DNA of 64,000 nucleotides from Spirogloea muscicola (Eukaryota > Streptophyta > Zygnematophyceae > Spirogloeales > Spirogloeaceae). The translations under genes and the position numbers were made by a program. Under the pieces are notes generated by a model, which saw only the letters and a program-made list of their open reading frames with translations, had not been told where the DNA came from and searched no databases. Positions 11,950 through 24,767 of this stretch are shown here, in pieces (position 1 is the first letter of the stretch; every line of letters begins with the position of its first letter). The stretch is taken from positions 690,852 through 754,851 of the forward strand of contig WELB01000010.1 of NCBI GenBank assembly GCA_009602725.1, read 5' to 3'.

Positions 11950-12743
11950 TAAACATGAAAGAATAATGAGGTATATGGAGTATCCAACTTTGAGTGTACA
12001 AGGTTTGCGTGGAAGTGTCATGGAGTGCTGTATAAAAGGAAGAAACAGAGAAACGGCAAGGCAGATACGGGGCTCACGAACTCTGTGCGAATCTTCATTT
12101 GCTGACTGTAATGAATTTGCACAGAATCACAGGCTAGCGGCAAGAAACATGCCAGCCTTTGGAGTGCTTTGCAGGGGAGACATGTCTAAGGGTTTCGGTT
12201 GCTGAGCTGGTGCTCCATGGAGTGCTTTCTCAATCTTTGGCATCGGGACTCAAGCTGAACACTAGACAGACCGCTTAGCCCCTGGCAATTACCATGTACC
12301 CTTCAAATCACGCAGTATGCCATGCCACTAGAAGTAGAAGGAGCTCGCAGCGCACTGCCAAAGCAAATGCAGGGAGAGTTGCAGCCTGCAGACCGCAGAC
12401 ATGTTAAAAGTATGTTGCTGGTACAGAAGCAACATGGCTGGTACACACGCACGTGTATGCAGTCAAGCTTGGATTTCCAGAATCAGCCATAGATTGATGT
12501 AGCTACTGTTGTCTACCTCTTGTATTGCAGTTACGCCCAGCTGATGCCTTGATGATTGACAGTTTTAGGACTATCCGCGATAAGTGTTGTTGTACTTTTT
12601 GGGCAGGCAATCGTGATGTTTAACCCTCATAATAAGACAAGGGGTCCACCGTAGACATCACAGACAAGTACCTGCCAAAGTTTCACAAATCCTGAGCAAA
12701 TTGCACATTGTGCATGCATTACCGTTATGGACTTGCTATGGGG
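11950..12743. other. Intergenic, no gene recognised
   Basis: The interval is between the mitochondrial-like segment and the REV1 3' end. A TATA-like TGTATAAAAGGAAG occurs near 12030, but no convincing exon follows. Most of it may be REV1 3' UTR and spacer. Confidence 0.4.
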
Positions 12744-15700
12744 CTATTTGCAGTACGTCAGCATATCCAAGAATTTAAACGGGTGTAGATAAGACCAGCC
12801 ATAGATACCAATATAACAGCAACATGACAGCAGCAAGCACCGATGTAGATCTACCACCTGCACGGGAAAACGCGCATGTTCCTCCACTTGACTCCAGAAC
12901 GGGTCCACATCGGCTAGCCTGTCTTGGATCACAAGTCAGGTGTCAGATCTATGCAAGGGAGAAGCAGACCTTGAGTGCTAACTCTTCAATGGACTCCAAT
13001 TTGACTACCACAATCTTTGTGAAAATTGCTCTGTGGACGGGTTACCTGCGGAGTCTTCGCATGAGAAAGTAGATCTCCTCAAGATCTGACTCAACCTTCC
13101 CTTGTACGTACTGCAGCACAACCTGCTCTAACAAGGCCACAAGCTGCTCCTTGGGCTCAATCTTGCTCTGATGTTCTGCCAATGGCAAGCAGGCCAATGC
13201 CTGACTCAGGCTTTGACGACTGTCACGGGTGTAAGAGCTTAACAAAGCTTGCAGCTGGCTACCCTGCCCAAATAGCCATTCCTCTGATTTCAATAACTGC
13301 ACCCACTCAGGAGGATCTCCGTTCCAAAGTCCTGTGGCTTGCTCATGGCATGCTGGAGTGTGATGAATATCTTGGTTTGCCTGAAGCTCTGATCTTGTTT
13401 CTGGTGAGCCGTTTGCCTTTTGCAAGCTCATAACATTCACCCCTCTTTGACCTCGAGGAGAGTTCATCAGTGGACTATATTGTTGCTCAGCTGGCGACGA
13501 AGGTTGTGCAATTCGCACCTCCATAGGGAGTTGGTCAATCATGTGGTCATCATTCTTTCCATTTTCAGTGATGATAGTGCTGGCCTTGTTGACAAGATTT
13601 TCTTGCAAGAGCATCGCACTTCCGTTCTGCTGGGCATTGTCTGTTTGAGGGTGGCCTGCTCCTGGGCTGAGAACCTTCTGGTCTTTTACAACCTGCAAGA
13701 GCGTCTTCTGCCGCTTTGCAAGTGACACCGCGGTGCCAGCCCTTGTGCTCTTGCCTCTATGCCTGCACAAAGGCTGGTCATTACTGCATGCACTGTGTAG
13801 ATGTTGTTCATCAAAATCAGACGACTGTCCGGCAACATTACATCGTCTAACAGCAGCTAAACTTGCAGACTCTGAGAATTTGGTAGAGAAAATACAAGAC
13901 TGGTCCATAGTACTCACCTTTGCGCAGTCTCCCTATTTGGAGGGGAAACAGACCCTCTGCTACTATGCAGCCGAGGATAATTGTCCATATATGCAAGCTC
14001 AAGCTCCCGACGAACAGGTAACGGCAAGGCATCCAATACTTCTTGATCCAGCTGCATTTGCAGCGCAACAAGGCATGGGTTCTGAGTAGAATGGTCAGCG
14101 TAGCCCGTTTCATTGGATGAAAGACAAAGGTGACCAAGTATCTTAACATATCACAGGGAAGTGGAGCACCTGCGAAGCAGGAGGCAATGCTGATATCATG
14201 CCCTCATTGCCGATGATGTCAGGAATATCATGGACAGACTCGATTTTGTTGATGGAGTCGCCCTTGGTAGCTCCACTGCCTGGCGAAGGAGAAGTGATAG
14301 GCACACCGATAGTGTGCACTGCAGGACTAGCGTCTGGCAAAGATGGGTATATTGCTTTCAGCTCCAACAGGATGTCACTTGGCAAGTCCATGATGACAGA
14401 CTGGTCCAGCTGGGAAGCCCTTGGTGGAAGCTCAAGAGCTCTTGGTGCAATCTCCACTGAACTTGGAGGAGTACAAGAGACTGTCGGATCATTAGGCGTT
14501 TCTAGAGGCCCAGGTGTGGATCTTGTGATGCCAACTTGCTGCACAGCTTGCCCCGTCAAAGATATAATATTGGAGTCCAACAATGTCGCAGACTTGGCAA
14601 GCTGCCGAGCTGCTTTTGCAGTCTCGTCCCCCTCAGCTAGAGGGTGGGGGACTGATGAGGGGGGGAAGTCATGGGGGTATTCAGCAACTTCCCCTCCCTC
14701 TATCGAAGGGGGAATGAAAGCGTGCATGGAATGATCTGCAAGTGACCACACAGCCAGAAGTGAATCATTACACCATACTGATACCTACTTTTCTACATTG
14801 TGGCAGCAGTCTTGCCATGTCCTCAAGACCTCAGAGGCAGGTTGTTTAGCTAAGGGTCTGTGAAATCGTTACCGGTAAGATGAGCAGACCCAGCTGATGG
14901 CAAATGCTCCAGCCGCGTGACCTGCAAGCCCATACCCCTCACCTCCAGCGGATCCAGCCGGAGAGAATCCCAGAGCTGCTTGGCAACCCGCTGAACGACC
15001 AGCGGAGAACTAGTTGAAGTTCCAAGTGTTGCAGAACGACTCATATTGTCACACCATCCGCAACCCATAAACTTGGAAGGCTCCTGTGCGCCTGGCTTCC
15101 TCTTCTTTGCCTGAGCACAGAGCATGTGAGTTAACAGTGTCGCACTTGCCAAGATATTGCAGAGATCAACTAGAACTTTGTGAGCCCATATGGCACAAGG
15201 AGGTGCTCAAAATTGCCACTTGAGAACAATGACTGACCCACCTTGATTGTGAAGGTACGGCCTTTCATGGACGCCTCAGCAAGTCTTGCACAGACCTCGC
15301 GGACAAGACCTTCCAGAAAGTTATGGCCATCCATCTCACTCTTGAAGCGGACACCCCAGTTGACTTCGGCCCCTATCGATTTCCTATCCTGCGCAGCTTG
15401 CACTGGCCTGTTGTCCTCTCCACGGGCAAAGCAAAACAACATGTCACCAGTCTTCATCCCAAATTCAGTTCTCAACCATTCCTGTCATAAGCGTGCAAAA
15501 GAAAGCAGCACACGTTATACTTGATGCGAGCACTATCCCAGGCAAGATGCTAGACTCAACCCTGTGCACACAAGTAAAATTCACAGAGGCAAGCATGCAA
15601 TATGAGCCACAGTTTTTACAGTATGAGCTACAGTTCCTACCTTAGAACGAGCTCGAAGCTCAGAGCACGTATCTATCCCCTTTGCTCTAAGCTTTTCCTG

Positions 15701-18700
15701 CAGATTCCACCCAACACCATGCAGATCTGCGACCGCCAGGTTGCTCATGAATGCAGCAACCTGAGTGCATACCCACTTCCATGCTTAAGTCTTACATTTC
15801 ACCACAACTGAGAGTTGAGTATGTCCAATAGATGCCAAACACAAGTCCAAATACAATTCGTGGCTGCATGCATATGCCTCCTGCATGACATGTGCTGAAT
15901 AGGTTGCCACCTCATCTTCTGGAAGATAGAACAACCCGTTCGGTTTGGCCCTGCGGGTGGCTAGACGAGCCAAGAGTGGGTTGCTTGCTACGCCTGCACT
16001 TGCTGTGCAGCCCGTGTTTATAAATATCTCATGCCTAATCTTGTGAGCGATTGCCTCTGGATCTCCAAGTCCAGTGACGTCCAAGAAGGCCTCGTCGCAA
16101 CTGAGAGCCTGAGCACGGAGGTGGCATCAATAAGGGATGACCACAGGTTTTGCTTCAAGTTTTCATCATCACTAACTACTGTTCAGTAACATGAGGGTTC
16201 CACCTTATTCCTGACATCAATACCAGCCTCCGTGGTTGTGTGACACATGGGTTGCTTATTGATGCTTGCCTGTACAATGTCTGTGTAGCGGTGGAGTATC
16301 TCGTACAGTGTGTCTGCAACTTTCTGGTAGCCTTCGAAATCGTAAGGCACCACCACCAGCGAAGGGCACCTTCGCTTTGCCTCCCTCATGAACATGCCAG
16401 CCGAGATGCCAAACGTCCTGGCTGCATAATTGGCTGATGAGATCTCTGCAGAGCCATTAGCATTGTCTGAGTGGCACACAGCCACGGGCTGACTTGCTAG
16501 CTCTGGCCTGTGCCGAATGACAGCTGAGACAAAGAAGCAGTCCATGTCAATGTGAATAATTGCTGGAGGGCCCTCCTTCACTCGTATATTTGTTGACGGT
16601 GCATCGTCTGCTGCCAAAGCCCTGGAGTTCAAGTATCTATTACGCCAAGTCCCAATAAAATGTAGCCTGGAATATTTGTAGTAGTTCTGGATGAAGTTTG
16701 GATCGTCCTGCGTGGATCTCGAGCGGGGAGCACGTGGCTGCACAAAGAGCCTGGAGCTTGCACTTGCATCGGAACTATTCTTTCCCTCCGCAGCAACATC
16801 ATTGAAGACTGGCTCTCTTTCCCCCTCATTGTCCTCCACATTTAGCAAAGGACTTGCGGGTCTTATCCTCCCAGAACAATGATCCCTGTGGCCCTGTGGC
16901 CTCTGCTGGTCCAAGTCATCTTCTTCCTTGTGTTGCTCAGATGGTGGTTGTTGTCTGGAGTAAACAGGTGATTGCTCACTCGTCTGGGCTTGACTTTCCT
17001 TGCCAATGGGATGGTTGTCTGCATGTTGTGGACTGACATCATCATTTGATGGTTTGCTCTCAGGTGCATCTGTGAGGTGCCCGTTAACAAGCTCAGACTT
17101 TCTACCGGGAGATATATCTGCAAACCCTTTTCCCTGCGAACCCTCCTGTCCATCCCGAGCTTGAACAGACGCCGTACTCTCTTTAAGAAAGCCACTGAGA
17201 TTTTGCTGACCAGGATGATCATATGCCAGCCTCTCCAGCTGGTAGTCACTGGCTGCACAGCAAAGCGAAATGGCGGCTGTAAGTAAAAGCATTACTTAGT
17301 TGTGATGCCAGCATAGATTGTTGACAACAGCATTCAGGTTCTACTCACTGACACCTGCCCGTGCTTTCTGTAGATGTGATAAATATGATAAATCGGTGCA
17401 GCTACTATTGTTGCAAGCTTACAGTGAATGTCAGTCGCACACACATACCACGTAGCAACCTCCCGGCCTTTATGGAATCAGTCACCCATCCAGGCTTGAC
17501 AATTGGTGGCAATGACCACATCTTTCTGCAAAGCTAAAGCTGCAGTAAGGCAGTGCAACCCCTGCTACATCTTCAGACTCATTCTAATGCACATCATGCA
17601 CTGTCTTTGGTGCAAAAATTGGTGCTGATGCATGGCTTTCCTGAAGACTGTTGATTTAGTGTCCCAGCATAGCAAAGCAAAGCAAGCAATGCAGCAACTT
17701 GCACCTGTACTCTTTCAATTTGCCGTCTGGCAGATTAGCACAGACAATGTGAGTCACTCGTTCCCGGGAGTAGTAATTCTCGAAGAGGCCTCCATGGCAC
17801 ATCATCAGATGCCGCAACTCCTGCAAACAATGAAGGCAATTAAGCACCAGTTTCGCGATTATCCAACTATGCTCTTCTAGCTCAAATGTAGCTGACAATG
17901 GTCGACTTCAAGATTGGGACTGACTTATTTCCCACTGACCTGATGAGACGGCACTGTATACCCGTTCACCCAGATGGTAACACCTTGAAAGATGTCAGTC
18001 TCTGCTGGTCGCCTTCATAAGAATCCACAACTGTAAAGTCAGCATTAGTGGAAAGTCACAGCTGCGCATAGCGACATGAAGCAGAAACGACACAAGCTGT
18101 GTGGAAGTCACTAACCTGAACAGGGTCTCGCCAGCCTGATTGTTCTTGTACTGCTCGCGCAATTTGCGGTTCTTTTCGTCCATGTACCTGCAGCTTGCCG
18201 TGACCACACATCAAAGAGGCACCTGCTCCCAAGGACAGGGCCGACACTGTCTGTCGACAGAGAGCATGACTTTGGTACTGTCATTCATCTGCCACAAAGC
18301 TTTGGTAGGACGAGAATTGCGCAGCAAGTGCAGCCGCCAGCATGATGAGCACGCAAGGCGTGTGAAACCAGCTTAAATTTGTCTTGAGAATAAGCAAAGC
18401 CTGAAGCTATTATTGCTTTAGGTGCTGTGATACTTGCCGATGAGAAGGGCTTCTCGGGCAGGCCATAGCTGGTTTGAGAATCGTGACGCTCACTTGCCCA
18501 TGTCGCCGTTCCACGACGCATTCTCGCCCTTCTGCAGGCTCTCCCGCCGGCTGACACTCTCCTGGCGCTGCGGCGACCAAGGCGGCAGCGCCACAACGCC
18601 CAAGCCTCCGCTCTGCCTGGTGCCGGCGCCTCTACCTCGTCGTCGTTCGCCCGGACCCTCCCCAGCAGATGGTGTCGCTGACAGTCGCTTCGGAGGCGAC

Positions 18701-18756
18701 GGCCCTGCAGCGACCTCATCACAGGCTGGGACCGCTCGCGAGTGCGGCGCCTCCAT
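12744..18756 (-). CDS. REV1: REV1, Y-family translesion DNA polymerase / dCMP transferase
   Basis: Domain order matches REV1. Exon 1 (18756-18494) ends ASWNGDMGK and joins YMDEKNRKLREQ. An N-terminal BRCT domain follows (GVTIWVNGYTVPSHQ, ELRHLMMCHGGLFENYYSRE, VKPGWVTDSIKAGRLLR). A large exon of about 1 kb (about 17258-16270) has a polar linker and the polymerase start IIHIDMDCFFVSAVIR. Then come ALSCDEAFLDVTG, the helix-hairpin-helix ADLHGVGWNLQEKLRAKG and SIGAEVNWGVRF. Two ubiquitin-binding motifs follow (QSVIMDLPSDILLELKA near 14390; QEVLDALPLPVRRELELAY near 14030). The last part is the C-terminal partner-binding domain (LLEQVVLQYVQGKVESDLEE, then LADVDPFWSQVEEHARFPVQ at 12918-12860). REV1 inserts dCMP opposite lesions and scaffolds other translesion polymerases in the nucleus. 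The last exon border and stop at 12744 are uncertain. Confidence 0.92.
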
Positions 18757-18833
18757 GGCGCCGCTGCGGTGCTCTCCGGCGGCCGCCGCAGCAGCGGCAC
18801 CATGGGGCTGCCTGCTTGCCGCAGTGGACTCAG

Positions 18834-18864
18834 GGCGGAGGCGGAGGCGGAGGCGGAGGCGGAG
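18834..18864. repeat. CGGAGG hexamer microsatellite upstream of REV1
   Basis: About five tandem GGAGGC units lie some 80 bases upstream of the REV1 start codon. The tract may sit in the 5' UTR. Confidence 0.75.
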
Positions 18865-18944
18865 AGGTAGCTAAGGGTTTGTGCTAGGTTTGTGCTGGAG
18901 ATCAGAGCCAGGGTTGGCGTTCACTGGAGTTGCGATGGAGAATG

Positions 18945-19130
18945 GACTTTCGTGTGTTTAGAATAACCGAACGCCAGAACGTCAAAGTACAAAGGCAAGC
19001 ACATCTGATGACGTACATCACCCACTGCAAGTTTTAACCCGCTCAGTAACCACTGGCCAATACGTATAGGTCGATGATCGATGCCTGCAGACCAGACAGG
19101 CAAATCCCAAGCCCTTCTACCACCAACACG
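18945..19130 (-). mobile_element. Non-LTR retrotransposon 3' fragment
   Basis: The fragment carries the GTACAAAGGCAAGCACATCT signature and the end of the ORF in mutated form. The tail beyond GGCAAGCACATCT has diverged from the other copies. It is 5'-truncated and lies upstream of REV1. Confidence 0.65.
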
Positions 19131-19617
19131 GGAGAACGGATTCGGTGACTGCGGCTGCTTTCGAAGAATTTGGACTCTAGGATGCTCATTCACGCTGGGT
19201 CTGCAAGCTTCTCCACAAGAGGTTAGTAGGCCTGAGCTCGAAGGCTGTACAAAAGACGCACTGAGTTGAAGCACTGAGTTGACGCGCTGGATTAACTCCT
19301 GGATAATCGCCTTGGCAGCTGCCGCACTCGTAATTCTTTGTTCTAGACAATCCCACGCTAAGGTTAGTGACCAACGACTGACTCATATCACACGTATGAT
19401 ATCCTGCTGCATATGGAGATGGTGGAAGTATCAATAGTGCAAGATGAGGTAGATGGCCTCGAAATCCAAGCAGAGTGACGCTTTGTCACTGTGCACTCTG
19501 TATTGCTGTGAGTGAATTGAGACTGCACTTGGGAGCCAGCTCTCTGGCCAACAAAGTGCCCAACTATATACCTGTGTCATCAGAGCACGGAAAAAAACAA
19601 GGCTGCTGAAAATGCTA

Positions 19618-21071
19618 TTATTCTGCAGGGGTGGCGGTCTCCCGAGCCTGCATCCGCAGGTGCTCTAACCTGCTAGTGAAGAAGTCCACTTCGGGAAGAG
19701 GTGGCAGAGACTCCGATTCCGCCTGATCGAGCCCGTTCAAACTACTACAAAGGGGCGACACTGAGGTTTCTGATGACATATCACCCCGTCTACCTGACTC
19801 TTGTGAGGGCGACCCACTGCTCACCGCCCAAGGATGGTCGGGCCCTTCCAGGATGCTAGTGGGCGTGTCTTCGTCTCGACGGCAGTCGAACAGAGACTTG
19901 GGACTCCATCCACGCACCGGGGGAACATCGAACGGTTTCCACTGCTTTGCATCTTCTAGCTGCCAGCCGTTTAGATGCCCCCCCCCATTGCCCGGCGCAC
20001 CAATTTGGCTGCGGGCGTCAAGATCGTCTTCTGACATGCCACCAACCAGGGGGCTTGGAGGCTGCGATTTTGCTGTCCTGGAAACCACTGGCAGCGACTC
20101 CGCAATGGTTGTCCTGGCGTTGTCAAAGCTGCTGCTTTGAGGAAAAGCTGAGGTCGTTGCTCCAAAGCCTTGCATCTCCTTTCTGACTCGCTCACCTTTG
20201 ACCCGCTCCTGCTGTAGGAACTGAGGGTCATTCAGAATGTTGCATATTGTGGTAGCCTTGCAACGTACAGTCTGCCCACGGTCAAAGCTGCACAAAGCCA
20301 TAGAGACATGTTTGATCAGGTTACCTGGTGGCGCAGCATTTCACTAACTAAGGATCCACTGCACACCAAAACTCCTGAGCCTCTGTCGACCTTACTATAT
20401 GACATGTGCTGGTAAGTAAGACTCTCAAGCAGCGTGCACTGGGTCAAGATGATTGATATCAATCTAGAGATTGACTTACCCCCTTTGATCATGGTGTGCA
20501 AATCTGCAGAGCTCCTCCAGGATGACCTTCTCTGATGTCCACTCTATCTGGATGCTGTCAGGACCGTGTATAATCAGGTACTCCAAGAGTGTCAGCGCTT
20601 TGAGCACCTCTCTCCAATGCCGCCCACCTGCTTTCTTTGCTAGAGCCAACCTGCATCAGAACCCAACTATCCTGCTCAATATCTGCAGAGCGAACAGCGA
20701 ACAGCAAAGTGACTGCACAACATTGCTGATGGTGGACAACATGGACGACAATGCCGCATAACGGCTCCTGGTTGCTAAATTGCCAACATTGAGAGCAAAG
20801 AGCTGCAAGTTGCACTCAGCTGAGCAGTTCACATTGCATTGTGCACCTCAATGACTTGGAGGACACAATATGTGAGCAGACCAAGACCTCATGGCTGCAC
20901 ACCTTGCTAAGGAAAGGGTACGGTCATACTGGGAATCTACCGCTGGTAGACGACGCTCAAGATGCGATGGCACTCCGAGGGTTGCCTACAAGCCTTCACT
21001 AGCACACCCATGATCCTCGACTCTGGGCCCCAGGCATCTGCGTTGGTTGCCTCTTCCGCCAGCCTGGGCAT
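19618..21071 (-). CDS. ENTH-domain protein, epsin-like clathrin adaptor
   Basis: Three exons are supported. The first (down to 20941) gives MPRLAEEATNADAWGPESRI and then KACRQPSECHRILSVVYQR. The second (20650-20480) gives LALAKKAGGRHWREVLKALT, then LLEYLIIHGPDSIQIEW and RFAHHDQRG. The last (about 20290-19618) gives FDRGQTVRCKATTICNILND and ERVKGERVRKEMQGFG, followed by a Ser/Pro/Asp-rich tail ending at 19618. The first part is an ENTH fold, which binds phosphoinositides and bends membranes in clathrin-coated vesicle formation. The tail contains acidic and Trp motifs (KQWKPFDVPP, DHPWAV) of the kind adaptors bind; that reading is an inference. The start is uncertain: helix 0 of ENTH is missing, so an upstream exon (21.1-21.8 kb) probably exists. 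Plant proteins with this architecture traffic at the Golgi or plasma membrane. Confidence 0.8.
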
Positions 21072-21799
21072 GGAAGCAAGAGCCAGGGGCCAGAACCTCA
21101 TCAGGAGGAGCGTGGCCAGGCCGCGGACACTTCAGCGGACTGACTGCATCATGACCAGTGAGATGGACAATACCGTTCACTGTGGGCCACGCCGACCACA
21201 CGGCATGACCTCGAGCAACATGAGTGCCAACATTCCCATCATGACCGACAGGCTCACGTGAGGCCTGCTGGCACAGCGCACGATGGCTTTCCTGCAGGAG
21301 GCTGCGAGCGCCTCTTAGCCTCGTGCCTGTCGTGCAAGGAAATGCATTTGCGACTTCTGTTCGTGGTTGCTATACATGTGGACTGCAGGCTGGTCCTGTA
21401 CCACTGTCGAGGAGCTGCAAGGAGGGGCTCGGCTCGGCTCCTTACAGCTGGTTGGTGCTGACGCTGGAGACCGCGAGGCGCAGCGCGTTGACCTTCTCCC
21501 GCCAAAAGCCTCTGGCCCGCGCGCCGACTACCGCAAGGCCCGCCTCCATGTGGCCGGCTTGGCACGGGCTCGCCGAGCCGGCTGCAGCTTATGGAGCGGC
21601 CTCGCTGGTGCACCAAACAGTGGCGCGAGTGTGCCGATGGAGCAGGAGGATGGCGGCCGGGCCGGCGGCGCACCGGCGACGACGGCGGCTGCGGCGCGAG
21701 AGGAGTAGCGCCCGCCACCTGAGTCATGCCCTCGGGAGGGGGTCGGCGTTGGCCGGCCCGCGGAGGGAGTGGGCAGTCGGGAATCAAAGAGCAGGCGCA

Positions 21800-21900
21800 C
21801 AGTGCGCATGAAATAAAGGGCGGCATATTCAAGCCAATACACTGCTCATTCAAAAGCTAGTGCAAGAAGTGGGGATACATGAAATGAAGCTCAATATGAT
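21800..21900 (+). repeat. Companion repeat copy
   Basis: It begins GTGCGCATGAAATAAAGG and contains AGTGCAAGAAGTGGGG and ATGAAATGAAGC. It is alignable with 40105-40210 (AGCCAGTGCAAGAAGTGGGG, ATCATGAAATCAAGC) in the same orientation. Confidence 0.65.
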
Positions 21901-22039
21901 GATTCTGTAACCAGCGATGGAGGGCCAGGCGGCCAAGTATGACGAAATCTCAGCCCTTTCTGGCCCTTGTCCATTCTCGTCCATCGTGTAGCCTTGTGTA
22001 GTGTAGTCCTTTCTCTTTTCTCTGGCTTTGGACATTGTC

Positions 22040-22300
22040 CATTCCTTTTTTTTTGTTTTTGGGCTGGCTTTGCCAGCCACTCTTCTCTTGTCTGAATACA
22101 CTGCATCTAACAAACCTGGGCTGCCTGCCGATTCAGTCGCACCGCGCGCGCCTTCTTTGTGGCGCGCCGTGGCCACTCTCACCAACTGCGCCACTGGGGA
22201 GAATTTTTATTCGTCATTGCATCTGATGACAATTCTTTTCGGGCTGGCTGTTTACAGCCCTTGCCCCGATTGGGAGTGCCACTTCTCTGATGACAAGCAC
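22040..22300 (-). repeat. Hairpin-box repeat, two copies (reverse orientation)
   Basis: The copies contain GGGCTGGCTTTGCCAGCC near 22060 and CGGGCTGGCTGTTTACAGCC near 22240, the latter followed by TTGCCCCGATTGGGAGTGCC as in other full copies. A GCACCGCGCGCGCCTTCTTT companion piece lies between them. Confidence 0.7.
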
Positions 22301-22928
22301 ACACAAGTGCAGGACCTCCCCCGGCTGCTTTTTGGATTGGCAGGGCGGGTAGTGGCACACGTTGCGCCGCTCTGCCACGAGCCGGGCTCACTTCGGCGCC
22401 ACGTGGTGGCCCGCGTTCCCACCTTCACCGACCAGCCTGCGCCAACGCCACGTCCCACTTCCCCGTTCACACCGGCTCCTTGCGCGCAGGCCCCCAGTCA
22501 TTTTCCCCACGGCAGCTTAACTCGGGAAACTGTTGTTCCTGTCCTAAGGCCCAACTTCCACTTCACCATCGAGCCTCCCCGCGGTCTGAGCAGTCCGGAG
22601 CCGCCAGTGCCGCAGCCGCCGCCGCGTGCGCGGCCCGCCTAATAGCTGCCTGCAAGCGCGGAGCGTTGCGCCCGCCAACCCGATCATCTTGTGTCGGCAC
22701 AACCTGCGTCCATTGCTTGCTGGCCGTCGGGTCTCCGAGCATTTGTCGCTGCCTAGCTCACTCCTCTGGCGCAAGGCTCGTGCTGCTCTGCACAAGTCAA
22801 TGGAACAATCGTCACCTCTACTCCACCTACGATACTTATGAGGGACACAGCGCGAGAAGCTCACGCCATAGGAGCATCAGAGCTGGCCGCATCTAGCAGC
22901 TAACTTCAGCACCCTGCCAGAGGCAGCA

Positions 22929-23555
22929 ATGACTACAATCTTCAATCTCTTCGTTATCAACAAGTCCGGCGGCCTCATCTACTACAAAGTAAGGGTGACA
23001 TCTTGCCTGTTAGCATTCCAGGACTTCTCTCCTGTTCTCATTTGGTGGCAGACTCCTCTTAGTAGAGTTACATTTATTTCTCCTTTTCTATGCAGGACTT
23101 TGGCTCCATGGTCAGGCTGGATACGAATGAAAGCCTGAGGCTTGCAAGCGTCTGGCACTCTCTTCATGCCATCTCCAGCCAACTGTCCCCAGTAGCAGGC
23201 TGCAAGGGTATTGAGTTCCTGGAAGCTGACAACTTCGACCTCCATTGCTTCCAGACTCATACAGGTGCTGACACAAACATGCCCTGCATGTTGATGCAGA
23301 TGCTGGCCTGACACTGGATGTAATGGCAACTGAGCCAATTAAGGCTGTTCTGTTGCAGGTACTAAATTCTTCATAGTTGCAGAGCCAGGTGCTCCAGGAG
23401 TAGACACCTTATTGCGAGTAATCTATGACCTCTATGCAGATTACGTGCTCAAGAATCCCTTCTACGAGGTGGAAATGCCCATCCGGTGCGAACTTTTTGA
23501 CCTAAATTTGCAGGCTGCTCTCAGAAATCGTACAATTGCAAGTTCAGGCAGGTAG
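22929..23555 (+). CDS. TRAPPC4: TRAPPC4 / Trs23 (synbindin-like) TRAPP subunit
   Basis: Three exons (22929-22988, 23096-23264, 23359-23555) with GT-AG introns give a protein of 141 residues, the usual size for this family. The first exon reads [20 protein letters not shown]. The second has [13 protein letters not shown] and [20 protein letters not shown]. The third has [20 protein letters not shown], then [20 protein letters not shown] and [10 protein letters not shown], the conserved C-terminal signature. The longin-like fold is a core part of the TRAPP complex, the exchange factor for Rab1/Ypt1 GTPases in ER-Golgi traffic. Exon phases sum correctly to the stop at 23553-23555. Confidence 0.93.
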
Positions 23556-24767
23556 CTGAGGGCATGGCAGATAAGCCTCCCAGACAAGCTCGTGCGAGTC
23601 CCCCATCATCTTGCTGCAGTAATTGCCGGATTGCAAGGTCCATCATGGACTCCCATGCCAGTCCCAACTCCTTGACTTGTCACGAAGTAAGGTAAAGCAG
23701 ACTACAAGTGCCGTATACACTGTGGCAAGTGCCACTTTCAGGATAGGCGCAGGGTTGGGGTGGCAACACACCGTGCAGGGTAGGGGCAGCAGTACAGCCT
23801 GGATGCCATTGTGTAGCAATATGGAGCTTGTCACAACGTCCGCTCTTGTTGCGAGCCAACACATAAGGGAAGCTTCCAGTAGCCTATACGCACTTTCACA
23901 CCGTTGTCTCTTGGCATGCGCGTCAAAGACTCTTGACATGCACGTTACGAGCACCTTGGCTACAAACGATAGCATAGCAACACGTGCAGGCTTGACCAAG
24001 TCAGGCCTGATACTATTCCGGCAACCTTAAATTAGAGCAGCAAGGCACATGCATGGCCACCCAATCAAGCTTGTGGACGATTTAAGTGAATTGCTGCGTG
24101 AGATTCTGTGCTTCAGTGCCACTGTAATCAGCATTGCCTGGCCAATTGCCCTTTCTTCAACCTTGAATGTAGCTCACACTGTCGTTGTGACAGCTGCCTC
24201 AGAGGCAATGGCTGTGGCCAGCCCCATCATCATGCACGTATTGATGCTGTAGGACGGTACTAGCACAGGGAGCCAGTGCTGGTAATCAAGCAGCGGCGAT
24301 GAAGCGACTATGAGAGCCAGCAACTGTCACCAAGATGGCATCCAGAAGAGAGATTGGGCCATCCGAGAAGACTGTGTATGAGGAACCAGCGAGTAGCAGA
24401 TTAGCATGGGATAGACAGATTGGTGCAGGGGAACGAGTAAGTGCGGCAAAGAGAGAGGCATGCAGTGTGCATGGACTGAAATGGAGGCCAACCCGAGCCA
24501 GTACATGCAGAATGCAAAATGTAAGGAAGGGAAAGGGCTAGCCACAGCGAAGACACAGGCTTAGGTGGGGCTAAGGTAGCAGGGCGAAAGCACCGCTGGA
24601 GGGGTGCTTCAATGTCCACGAGTGAGCACGGGCAATTCGGCCAGGCTAACTTGGGGAGCCGAGCACCGCCATTGAAACCAGTGGCCTCGCTTAAGGGGGC
24701 GCCCTTCTTCAGTTTTTCGCTCAGCAGCACGCTGATGAAGGCCCAGGACCTGCGAGCGAATCTCGTG
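23556..24767. other. Intergenic, mostly unassigned, ends in a companion-repeat copy
   Basis: No exon was recognised in 23556-24370. From about 24440 to 24670 a diverged companion-repeat copy is visible (ATGGACTGAAATGGAGGCC, AGCCAGTACA, CCACGAGTGAGCAC, CTTGGGGAGCC). It abuts a type A retrotransposon end. Confidence 0.45.

Larger units (their letters stand above)
21072..22928. other. GC-rich divergent intergenic region with repeat copies
   Basis: It separates the ENTH gene (-) from TRAPPC4 (+) and should hold both promoters, and perhaps the first ENTH exon. Companion-repeat and hairpin-box copies occupy about 21800-22300. Long Ala/Arg/Pro frames on both strands look compositional. Confidence 0.5.

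Noticed and set aside
15785-15921. Continuation of the REV1 exon beyond LPEDE (ATYSAHVMQEAYACSHELYL)
   Set aside because: Splicing GAG|GTGGCA to CAG|GTTGCTGCATTC restores the expected helix-hairpin-helix entry, so this is intron.
21254-21853. 199-residue minus-strand frame upstream of the ENTH gene as its first exon
   Set aside because: Composition is Pro/Arg/Ser-rich and has no ENTH helix 0. It may contain 5' UTR, but I cannot support coding.
23643-24030. Overlapping frames of 118-135 residues downstream of TRAPPC4
   Set aside because: No domain, no splice support and no codon signal. Probably 3' UTR and spacer.
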